Positions 7,475 to 13,840 of a stretch of 28,769 nucleotides of DNA are shown piece after piece. The DNA lies in the IMG/VR virus record IMGVR_UViG_3300034198_002381, positions 1 through 28,769 of that record. One strand, given 5' to 3'. Position numbers and translations under genes: made by a program. This DNA is from a virus. The number at the start of each line of letters is the position of its first letter. Positions within the stretch are counted from its first letter, which is position 1. The notes beneath the pieces were generated by a model. The model was not told the origin of the DNA and made no database searches. It was given only the letters and a program-made list of their open reading frames with translations.

Positions 7475-8497
7475 ATGTCAACACTCACAGTATCAAACAT
7501 CCTAGGATCTCCAACATCAACTTTGGGTGTGGTTAATGCTACTTCAATTGGTGTTGGTGGTGTATTAGCTCAAAATGGCGCTGCCACTTTCAGTAACACG
7601 GTAGCAGTGACTGGTGCTGCCACTTTCAGTAACACGGTAGCAGTGACTGGCGCTGCCACTTTCAGTAACACAGTAGCAGTGACTGGCAATATGACCCTTT
7701 CTACTGGCATCACCTTTCCTGATTCTTCTGTACAGACGGTTTCTAGTAAAGTACCCTCTGCTCCTACATCAGTCGGTCAAGTACCATTCAGTACAGATGG
7801 TACTACTTTTACTTCTGTTTCGAAAATCACACAGGGCACAGCAATAACAACTACGACGACCTCTTTCACAGGCGCAGCAACGTCGAGCACAACACTCACG
7901 GCTTCTTCTGTAACTGGTACGATTCAGGTTGGGCAAGTGATTGCCGGTACAGGTGTTACAGCTGGTACAGTTATCCTAGCGCAGCTAACAGGAACATCTG
8001 GTGGTGCAGGCACTTATACTATAAGCAATTCTGGAACCATCAGCGGTACGATTACTGTTGTTGGTGTAGAATTCAGAAACATCCCATCTTGGGTGAAACG
8101 CATTACGGTTGCGGTGTCAGGGCTGTCCACAAACGGAACCAGCGGGATCATAATCCAGTTGGGGGCAAGCGGCGGCGTCGAGTCTACGGGCTATTCTGGG
8201 TCCGTGTCTTTCCTGCCCGCAACTACTGGCGTTGGAAATCTTAGTTCAGGGTTCTTGCTTACGCAAAGCAGCACGTCTGGGGTGGCGTCATACGTCTACC
8301 ACGGCGTAGCGCAATTGGTTTTGTTAACCGGAACTACATGGGCCTGTTCAGGGCAATTTGGTCAATCAGACTCGGTGGTGTTTAACGCCGTGGCGGGTTC
8401 GAAGGCGCTGGCGTCCGTCTTGACCACCGTCCGCATCACCACGGCAGGCGGCGTGAACACCTTTGACGCTGGCTCCATCAACATACTATATGAATAA
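7475..8497 (+). CDS. Tail fibre with repeat neck and GC-rich, probably acquired C-terminal domain
   Basis: A 340-aa protein. Residues 1-35 are a fibre-type N-terminus (MSTLTVSNILGSPTSTLG). Residues 36-71 are three 12-residue repeats (AATFSNTVAVTG). Residues 79-87 (ITFPDSSVQ) are the fibre 'FPDGSVQ' motif. Residues about 132-196 resemble a Thr/Gly-rich domain seen in many phage tail proteins (VGQVIAGTGVTAGTVI, GTYTIS). Residues 199-340 (IPSWVKRITV, GLSTNGTSG, ending FDAGSINILYE) match, from my knowledge of the family, a terminal domain found in fibres of many unrelated phages and prophages. That last part has far higher GC than the rest of the window, which points to horizontal transfer. Its role is probably host recognition. 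Confidence 0.8.
   Translation: MSTLTVSNILGSPTSTLGVVNATSIGVGGVLAQNGAATFSNTVAVTGAATFSNTVAVTGAATFSNTVAVTGNMTLSTGITFPDSSVQTVSSKVPSAPTSVGQVPFSTDGTTFTSVSKITQGTAITTTTTSFTGAATSSTTLTASSVTGTIQVGQVIAGTGVTAGTVILAQLTGTSGGAGTYTISNSGTISGTITVVGVEFRNIPSWVKRITVAVSGLSTNGTSGIIIQLGASGGVESTGYSGSVSFLPATTGVGNLSSGFLLTQSSTSGVASYVYHGVAQLVLLTGTTWACSGQFGQSDSVVFNAVAGSKALASVLTTVRITTAGGVNTFDAGSINILYE
7580..7687 (+). repeat. Three nearly identical 36-bp tandem repeats
   Basis: Units start at 7580, 7616 and 7652 and differ at only a few third positions. Each encodes AATFSNTVAVTG. Near-identity at DNA level implies recent expansion or ongoing homogenisation. Confidence 0.9.
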
Positions 8498-8506
8498 GAG
8501 GAAAAT

Positions 8507-8959
8507 ATGTCATCACTTTCAGTAGCAAATGTTTGGTTCGAATCGACTGCGAATAATAGAATCCAATATGGTGGATCTAATAACATAACCACGTATGTTG
8601 CTGGTATCGGCATGATCACGGTTAACACCACAGCGGTATATGTTAACTCTGCTATTCAATCCGCAAACGTTGTTTACACTCCCAAAACAGACAATTACAC
8701 ATTAACCAGTACTGATAGTGGCACCGTTATATCTATGTCAAACACTGCTCTGAAAACAGTAACTGTTCCTGCTTCTTTGCCTGTTGGTTTTAGATGCCTA
8801 GTTAACATGATAAATACTGGTAACGTTGCGATAGGCAATGCTGCTGGTGTGACTTTAAATTCTAGAACAGGAACTTATACTTGTTCTACTAGATACGGTT
8901 CTTTATCTGTTTTGGTATATGCTGCAAATACGGTTCTTGTAGATGGAACACTCGTGTAA
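8507..8959 (+). CDS. Small fibre-module protein, paralogue of the adhesin N-terminus
   Basis: A 150-aa protein similar along its whole length to residues 1-149 of the adhesin at 6005-7468. Shared positions include a TDNYxLTxxDSGT segment, LPVGF(K/R)C, TGNV, TRY and a final DGTL. The strong Shine-Dalgarno AGAGGAA at 8497-8503 fixes the start. The following glycine-rich gene begins 13 nt later, so together the two genes reproduce the two-part architecture of the 6005 protein as separate polypeptides. It is probably a base or adaptor that carries the glycine-rich partner. Function is inferred from this domain relation. Confidence 0.7.
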   Translation: MSSLSVANVWFESTANNRIQYGGSNNITTYVAGIGMITVNTTAVYVNSAIQSANVVYTPKTDNYTLTSTDSGTVISMSNTALKTVTVPASLPVGFRCLVNMINTGNVAIGNAAGVTLNSRTGTYTCSTRYGSLSVLVYAANTVLVDGTLV

Positions 8960-8972
8960 GGTCTTTTAACAT

Positions 8973-9821
8973 ATGGCTGTAAGTCAAAAAATTATAGTTT
9001 TATCTTCTAGCACTACCTGGACTGTACCATTCGATTGGAATAACAGTAACAACACAGTTTGGTGTGTTGGTGGGGGGGCTGGTGGTTTCAGTGGCGGAGC
9101 GAATTCCGGTCCTGGTGGGGGTGGTGGAGCTTACGCTCAATCTAGTAACGTTGTCCTTACAGTTGGTGCTAGTGTACCTATCGTGATAGGTGCTGGTGGT
9201 GCTGCAAATACTTCTGGTGGATATACTTCTTTCAATAGCAACACTGTTATGGCAAAGGGTGGCGATGCTCCTTCTAATTGGACAGCTGGACCAGGTGGTG
9301 GTGCTGCTAGCACTTCAAATGGAGATATAAGGTGGAGTGGTGGTGGTGGTGGTGGCGCTGCAAATTTGATTAGTTCTGGCGCTGGTGGTGGTGGTGGTGC
9401 AGCTGGTAGTGGGTATGTAGGTTTTGATGGAGAGTTAGCCAATACTAGTATTGGCTCTGGTGTTGGCGCATTGGGCGGATGGGGAGGTGGTAGTGCTGGA
9501 ACCGGAGCAGGAGTATATAGAGTCGGTAGTGGAGCCGCTGGAGATAGGCAAAGATTGCCTTACGCTAATGGTAAAAATGGCGCCGCTGGCTGGGTAGAGG
9601 TCGGTGGTGGTGGAGGCGGAGGTGGTGGAGCAGCTTTGTATTATACTGATGCTTATGGATCTATTCTTCCTAAAGGTGGTAATGGTGGATTTCCTGGCGG
9701 CGGAGGTGGTGGTGGTTATACTGGTGGTTATGGGAATAATGGTGTTATTGTGATAAAATATTTACCAACTGAAAAAGCCTCTTCATCGATGACTACAATG
9801 ATAACAATGGGGTATGTATAA
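8973..9821 (+). CDS. Glycine-rich tail adhesin, stand-alone
   Basis: A 282-aa protein with a short N-terminal strand region (IIVLSSSTTWTVPFDW, then VWCVGGGAGG) followed by glycine-rich sequence to about residue 262. Gly runs reach nine residues (VEVGGGGGGGGG). The start WTVP...VGGG is the usual opening of glycine-rich domains in phage tail adhesins. It lacks the 150-aa N-terminal module, which is supplied as a separate gene just upstream. A tract of seven G at 9072-9078 and a perfect palindrome at 9437-9456 lie within it. It is likely a tail-tip adhesin; the receptor is unknown. Confidence 0.76.
   Translation: MAVSQKIIVLSSSTTWTVPFDWNNSNNTVWCVGGGAGGFSGGANSGPGGGGGAYAQSSNVVLTVGASVPIVIGAGGAANTSGGYTSFNSNTVMAKGGDAPSNWTAGPGGGAASTSNGDIRWSGGGGGGAANLISSGAGGGGGAAGSGYVGFDGELANTSIGSGVGALGGWGGGSAGTGAGVYRVGSGAAGDRQRLPYANGKNGAAGWVEVGGGGGGGGGAALYYTDAYGSILPKGGNGGFPGGGGGGGYTGGYGNNGVIVIKYLPTEKASSSMTTMITMGYV
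9437..9456. repeat. Perfect 20-bp palindrome within adhesin gene
   Basis: Arms AGCCAATACT and AGTATTGGCT are exact reverse complements with no spacer. It lies in the codons for Leu-Ala-Asn-Thr-Ser-Ile-Gly-Ser of the glycine-rich adhesin. No terminator-like T tract follows. Confidence 0.75.
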
Positions 9822-9822
9822 T

Positions 9823-10095
9823 ATGACGATTAGAGCAGCATTGATCAATCTTTCGACCAATATCGTTGAAAACATATTAGTTGTTGATACTTTAGAGGAT
9901 AATGTACCCGAAGGTTTTATTTTGGCTCCTTTAGAGATGGTACAAGAATTTACTTCTAGAGAATTATCAGCATTGCAAGAAATTTTAAAAGCAGTTGACC
10001 CAGATTTCAAAGTGCCAGAGACCGCACCAATAGAACATCCTATAAATATCGGTGTCACTAAGTGGAGTGAAGAAAGAAAATATTACGAAGAGTAA
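9823..10095 (+). CDS. Conserved small protein of T4-like tail region, unknown function
   Basis: A 90-aa protein, starting MTIRAALINLSTN. An in-frame Met three codons earlier (9814) lies inside the previous gene; I prefer 9823 because it follows that gene's stop by one base (TAATATG) and MTIRAAL is the natural start of this type. The protein has the pattern AALIN...IVENILVVD...VPEGFILAPLE near the N-terminus and IGVTKW-EE at the C-terminus. I associate this with short hypothetical proteins next to tail-fibre genes of T4-like phages. No catalytic motif is visible. A possible assembly or structural role is inferred only from position. A late-promoter match lies in its 3' part. Confidence 0.65.
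   Translation: MTIRAALINLSTNIVENILVVDTLEDNVPEGFILAPLEMVQEFTSRELSALQEILKAVDPDFKVPETAPIEHPINIGVTKWSEERKYYEE
10041..10048 (+). promoter_or_regulatory. Putative late promoter for the cargo run
   Basis: Exact TATAAATA in the end of the small tail-region gene, 50 nt upstream of the first PP-loop gene at 10099. A start about 10-12 nt downstream, as in T4, would give a leader of roughly 40 nt. It is within coding sequence (Pro-Ile-Asn-Ile), so it is a candidate rather than a certain site. Confidence 0.5.
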
Positions 10096-10098
10096 TTT

Positions 10099-11130
10099 AT
10101 GATCAAACCTGATATTTTTTATTATGATGAGAAAAACATTTATATCAATCGTTTAGACGCAATAAGATCTGGTAATATCTGTAAATTCTATTATTATGAT
10201 GATTTCTTTTCCACTTTAGATTGGACAAAGGAACCATCAGAATCTTTACAAGAACTTTATCGCGAAAGAGCACAACAGATACGTGAGACATACGATCATG
10301 TTGTGGTTTGTTACTCTGGCGGTATAGACTCGACTCAGGTATTAGAATCTTTTTATTATAACGATATACATATCGATGAAATATTGGTTGTTGGTGCATT
10401 ATCTCAAGATGACCAATTCGGTACAGACAGGAATCATAATGGTGACTTATATTGGAATGTTTTTCCTTATTTGAAAGATTTACATTTACCGAATACCAAA
10501 ATCAGTTTTGTAGATTATACGAAATACTTTAACGATATCAACAATTTCACCTTGCTGCAGAAGTATGGGGTAGATTATATCGAAAAGATCGGTATAAGAA
10601 CAAGCGTCCATAACCTATTATGGTACGACTTAGATAAATTTTTAAATCACAAAAAACATACAGCTTATGTTATGGGAAAAGAAAAACCAACAGTTAAATT
10701 TGATGGGAGATTTTCTTTGGCTTTTCATGATATATCGTTCACTGATTATGGTAATAGATATGAATACGCGACTGGCAGAAGGGTAAATTTTTATTCTGAT
10801 CCTGAAGCTTATAAAATCATATTGAAACAATCTCATAAAATCAAACAGCACCAGCAACATCTGGAAGAATTTCCTTATCCTTTACCATATAGTATATACG
10901 ACAATTATACCGATAGGATCAAACCTATCATTTACGACATCAAAAGACCTTTAAAACATCAATCAAATAAATCTAAATGCACATATTTGAGCGCAAGAGA
11001 TATGTTTATGGTAGATAAGAAAAATTCACAAATTTTTGACATATATTCTAAAGCTATGGTGAATCTGAGTAAGATAGTTGACATAAACTCAAGAGAAGTT
11101 TTCGAATCTAAAAAATACTACCTATCATGA
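10099..11130 (+). CDS. PP-loop ATP-pyrophosphatase-like protein A
   Basis: A 343-aa protein. Residues 69-78 (VVCYSGGIDS) are a hydrophobic strand followed by the PP-loop SGGxDS that binds ATP pyrophosphate in N-type ATP pyrophosphatases (asparagine synthetase B, QueC, TilS, NadE and relatives). These enzymes adenylate a substrate for attack by ammonia, sulfur or an amine. There is no N-terminal glutaminase domain. A preceding helix region (LDWTKEP, YRERAQQIR) and later GKEKP (194-198) and KQSHKIK recur in the protein at 13837-15042, making the two paralogues. The substrate is unknown. The stop overlaps the hydroxylase start (ATGA), consistent with an operon. It could be annotated asparagine synthase-like, but I do not claim that reaction. 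Confidence 0.8.
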   Translation: MIKPDIFYYDEKNIYINRLDAIRSGNICKFYYYDDFFSTLDWTKEPSESLQELYRERAQQIRETYDHVVVCYSGGIDSTQVLESFYYNDIHIDEILVVGALSQDDQFGTDRNHNGDLYWNVFPYLKDLHLPNTKISFVDYTKYFNDINNFTLLQKYGVDYIEKIGIRTSVHNLLWYDLDKFLNHKKHTAYVMGKEKPTVKFDGRFSLAFHDISFTDYGNRYEYATGRRVNFYSDPEAYKIILKQSHKIKQHQQHLEEFPYPLPYSIYDNYTDRIKPIIYDIKRPLKHQSNKSKCTYLSARDMFMVDKKNSQIFDIYSKAMVNLSKIVDINSREVFESKKYYLS

Positions 11131-11549
11131 CATACATATTAGTATTTCTGCTTTGGACTTTTGTTATATACTGGATGCACAGACTCGCGCACGCCATACC
11201 AGTGATGTCAAATATACATTATGACCACCATCAATATGTCAATAAAAACGAAATTGATTGGCATTGGTCTAATTTGTTTCTCTATAACGACACTTGGAAA
11301 AGCACTGTTGACCTCTGGATCACAGAGGTTATACCGACTATAGTCATGAGCATATTTGTTGGATGGTGGTTATTTACTGCGTATTATATATGGGCGGCGT
11401 TTATACAAGAAAGAATAGAGCACAATTCTGATTTTGATTGGTATCCTCTGACCAGTGGTAAATGGCATATGGTACATCACACCAACGGCAATTACAATTA
11501 TGGTATATTTTTCCCAATCTGGGATATAATATTCGGAACTAGAAAATGA
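11127..11549 (+). CDS. Small membrane di-iron hydroxylase (fatty acid hydroxylase/sterol desaturase family)
   Basis: A 140-aa protein with the histidine clusters of the fatty acid hydroxylase superfamily: H18-x3-H22 (HRLAH), H31-x2-HH (HYDHH, 31-35), H99 in IEHN, and H114-x2-HH (HMVHH, 114-118). The family ending NYNYGIFFPIWDIIFGT follows. Hydrophobic segments at about 2-16 and 66-92 should place it in the inner membrane. The family uses a di-iron centre and O2 to hydroxylate or desaturate lipids, sterols or carotenoids. It is shorter than typical cellular members but retains all clusters. It overlaps both neighbours by ATGA and has no clear Shine-Dalgarno, so it is probably made by translational coupling. 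The substrate is unknown. Confidence 0.85.
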   Translation: MTYILVFLLWTFVIYWMHRLAHAIPVMSNIHYDHHQYVNKNEIDWHWSNLFLYNDTWKSTVDLWITEVIPTIVMSIFVGWWLFTAYYIWAAFIQERIEHNSDFDWYPLTSGKWHMVHHTNGNYNYGIFFPIWDIIFGTRK

Positions 11550-12355
11550 CCCAAAATAATTGGTTAGAGCACAACCTCAAAGAAAGATTGTACGATCTCT
11601 CTGTCGATTTCAAACTTCAGATCAATGAAACGCCATACCAACTGACCGATTTTAAAACTGCCTCTTTTGAAGTGGTTAATTTGATTGATAGATTAGATAT
11701 GCCAATTTTCATCAGCTTCAGTGGTGGTATGGATTCTGAATATGTCGTTAAATGCTTTTTAGAAGCAGGAACTAAGTTTACGCCGATAATAGTGAAAACT
11801 TCTGGTAACGATTACGAATCTTCGTATGCTTTTCATTTTTGTAGAAAATATAATATACCATTCATTGTTATCGAGAAAACCGATGTAGAAATTTTGTCTA
11901 TATTCTATAAAGAGATATTCAAAAAGTTGAACAGTAAGGGTATAAACTCCACTCCAGCTCTTATAGCAGGTATGTACGCGAAACAACAAGGCGGAGTTTT
12001 GGTTAAAGGCGAGCACCTCATCGATGATGATAGAGACTGGCGAGGAACTATCGATAGGGTGGGTTCGAACGAATGGGATTTCTACAATGATGTTTTGGTA
12101 GGCAACACTGTTAATTTCTTTTTGGAGACTCCGAATATTGCTGTTTCTTTGGTCAGGGAAATTAGAGCCGAAGAACCTGTACAGGAGTTTAAACATAGGA
12201 TGTTTGATATACCTTTCAGACCTAAATTTTCATATAAATATCCTAAATTGTACAACGAAGCTTTGAAAGAAATTAAAAAGAAAATGGTAGTACAGCCTAA
12301 TTACAACTTCAGTTTCGAACCCAAAGAAACATTTTTAGAAAAAATTAAAGGTTAA
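11546..12355 (+). CDS. PP-loop ATP-pyrophosphatase-like protein B
   Basis: A 269-aa protein with FISFSGGMDS at residues 55-64, the PP-loop after a hydrophobic strand. A second Rossmann-like strand follows (FTPIIVKTSGNDYESSYAF, 78-96), then FIVIEKTD, an order typical of the adenine nucleotide alpha-hydrolase fold. It lacks the DWT-EP and KQSH blocks shared by proteins A and C and is the shortest of the three, so it is a different subfamily. It could be a PAPS-reductase-like or amidotransferase-like enzyme. There is no glutaminase domain and no obvious zinc site. It begins in an ATGA overlap with the hydroxylase gene, and the methyltransferase-like gene follows by 4 nt. Confidence 0.78.
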   Translation: MTQNNWLEHNLKERLYDLSVDFKLQINETPYQLTDFKTASFEVVNLIDRLDMPIFISFSGGMDSEYVVKCFLEAGTKFTPIIVKTSGNDYESSYAFHFCRKYNIPFIVIEKTDVEILSIFYKEIFKKLNSKGINSTPALIAGMYAKQQGGVLVKGEHLIDDDRDWRGTIDRVGSNEWDFYNDVLVGNTVNFFLETPNIAVSLVREIRAEEPVQEFKHRMFDIPFRPKFSYKYPKLYNEALKEIKKKMVVQPNYNFSFEPKETFLEKIKG

Positions 12356-12359
12356 CGAT

Positions 12360-12983
12360 ATGGCTAAGTATTGGTCTGAAAATTACGATTACAATTATGT
12401 CATGAAAGAATCAACTATCAGAAGATTCGAAGGCGATGAAGAAAAAATTAAAGAATGGGAATTTCTTTCTAGGAATAATAGATACTTGTTTTTTAACAAA
12501 GAGGGTGTTAGAAAATTCGTAAGAGATCATGTAAAAGAGTACGATGCTAAGAGCGTATTGGATTATGGTAATGGTGGTAATAGATTTCTAAATCATGTTT
12601 TAGAAATTTACCCTGATGTCACGATAGAAAAATACGACCCGTTCGTAGAAGGTTTAGAAAACGAACCTTTGAAATCTAGTGATATAGTTTATTGTTACAA
12701 TGTATTGAATGTCGTAGAAACAGAGTATGTCGAAGAAGTTTTAAAACACATTCACGAATGCTGTAATAAAGTCGCATTCTTTAATATTCCCACCCCTGGT
12801 CTTTATAGAAGAAAGTATGAGTTTTATATTCAAACGCTCTATAAATTAGACCTATTCAATATAAAAGAAGGGAATTATTATACAGGAATTAGTAGAATGA
12901 ATACTATCAAACCTTATTCTTCTGCAGAAATGTCCAATTTGGACGATTATCAGGCACTTTACCTTTGTCTTGAAAAAAAGTAA
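12360..12983 (+). CDS. Class I SAM-dependent methyltransferase-like protein
   Basis: A 207-aa protein. Residues 65-75 (SVLDYGNGGNR) fit motif I (hydrophobic-D-x-G-x-G), the SAM-binding loop. An acidic residue ends the next strand (VTIEKYDPF, 87-95). SSDIVYCYNVLNVVE (106-120) fits the strand and helix of motifs II/III. The fold therefore looks like a Rossmann methyltransferase; the third Gly of motif I is displaced, so catalytic competence is not certain. The substrate is unknown. An AAAGG Shine-Dalgarno sits at 12347-12351, and the gene is packed between PP-loop B and the amidoligase, 5 nt from the latter. Methylation of the pathway product is a natural but unproven role. Confidence 0.7.
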   Translation: MAKYWSENYDYNYVMKESTIRRFEGDEEKIKEWEFLSRNNRYLFFNKEGVRKFVRDHVKEYDAKSVLDYGNGGNRFLNHVLEIYPDVTIEKYDPFVEGLENEPLKSSDIVYCYNVLNVVETEYVEEVLKHIHECCNKVAFFNIPTPGLYRRKYEFYIQTLYKLDLFNIKEGNYYTGISRMNTIKPYSSAEMSNLDDYQALYLCLEKK

Positions 12984-12988
12984 TATGA

Positions 12989-13840
12989 ATGCTATATGAT
13001 GTTTCTAAGTGGAGTTGGGGGTTAGAATTAGAAATTGGCGACATACCTAGGAATTTAGAGATACCGAATCATTTAGGTGAATGGGAAAATTTTGAAATTT
13101 GCGTAGTCAATCAATTGTCTCCATATAAAGGTATGGCTTGCGATCCGAAAGGGTTAAATCCTCCTGTTGGTGGTGAGATTAATACCAGACCAACCACGAC
13201 AATAGACAAACAAATAAAATTAGTTAGGGAACTTTTATATTATTTTAAAAGTAAAAACCTAACACCAACAACTTCTGCGGTTTCTCACACCCACGTTCAT
13301 GTCCATGTACCCAATCTTAAAGATAAACTGATAGATTTAAAGAAACTACTTTGTTATTTGTGGGTTAACCAAGAAACAGTTATCGATAATGTATATGATA
13401 TCAAATTAAATCCTTCTATGTCTGATTATGCGATAAATTATATATCTTTGGATGGTGGTAGGAAATATGACGCTAAAAAGATACACGATGCATTATCTCT
13501 GACAGAAACGCCTGTATTTTATAAATCATTAGTTTTGGATCCTACCAACCCATCAGATAGGCATTACATAAATATTAAAAACATATTCCGAAACGATACT
13601 ATAGAGTTTAGATGTTTCCGCAACACTATAGATCCTGAACAGATCAGGTCTATGTTAGAATTTTGTAAAGATTTTTTGAATCAAGGTTTGAATACCGATA
13701 TTTCTAAATTTAAATTCGAAAAAAAATACAATTTCCCCAAATTAGATTACGATGATGATCTTTTTAAATCTTGGGAGAAAACAAAACACCCTGTTGATTT
13801 TTCCGTGAAAAAACCTAATGCCTTTAAGGATCCGTTATGA
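12989..13840 (+). CDS. Amidoligase (Amidoligase_2-type COOH-NH2 ligase)
   Basis: A 283-aa protein with the ordered motifs of the amidoligase family, relatives of glutamine synthetase and gamma-glutamylcysteine ligase. WGLELEIG (10-17) supplies the G-x-E-x-E metal-binding acids; GGEINTRPTT is the second acidic strand; SHTHVHVHV (about 98-106) is the His-rich strand; HYINIKN...NDTIEFRCFRNTID is the terminal N-x-E-F-R block. All expected motifs are present, so activity is plausible. Such enzymes join a carboxylate to an amine using ATP, making peptide-like bonds in metabolites or on proteins. The start at 12989 is the only suitable one; an ATG at 12985 opens a four-codon frame. It overlaps PP-loop C by ATGA. 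The substrate is unknown. Confidence 0.82.
   Translation: MLYDVSKWSWGLELEIGDIPRNLEIPNHLGEWENFEICVVNQLSPYKGMACDPKGLNPPVGGEINTRPTTTIDKQIKLVRELLYYFKSKNLTPTTSAVSHTHVHVHVPNLKDKLIDLKKLLCYLWVNQETVIDNVYDIKLNPSMSDYAINYISLDGGRKYDAKKIHDALSLTETPVFYKSLVLDPTNPSDRHYINIKNIFRNDTIEFRCFRNTIDPEQIRSMLEFCKDFLNQGLNTDISKFKFEKKYNFPKLDYDDDLFKSWEKTKHPVDFSVKKPNAFKDPL

Noticed and set aside
9137-9442. Proline-rich minus-strand frame opposite the adhesin
   Set aside because: The PPPPP runs are the reverse reading of GGT/GGC glycine codons; no start signal.
12233-12240. TATAAATA in PP-loop B as a promoter
   Set aside because: It is deep in coding sequence (Ser-Tyr-Lys-Tyr), 119 nt from the next start, within a run that is otherwise translationally coupled; not enough to list it as a feature.
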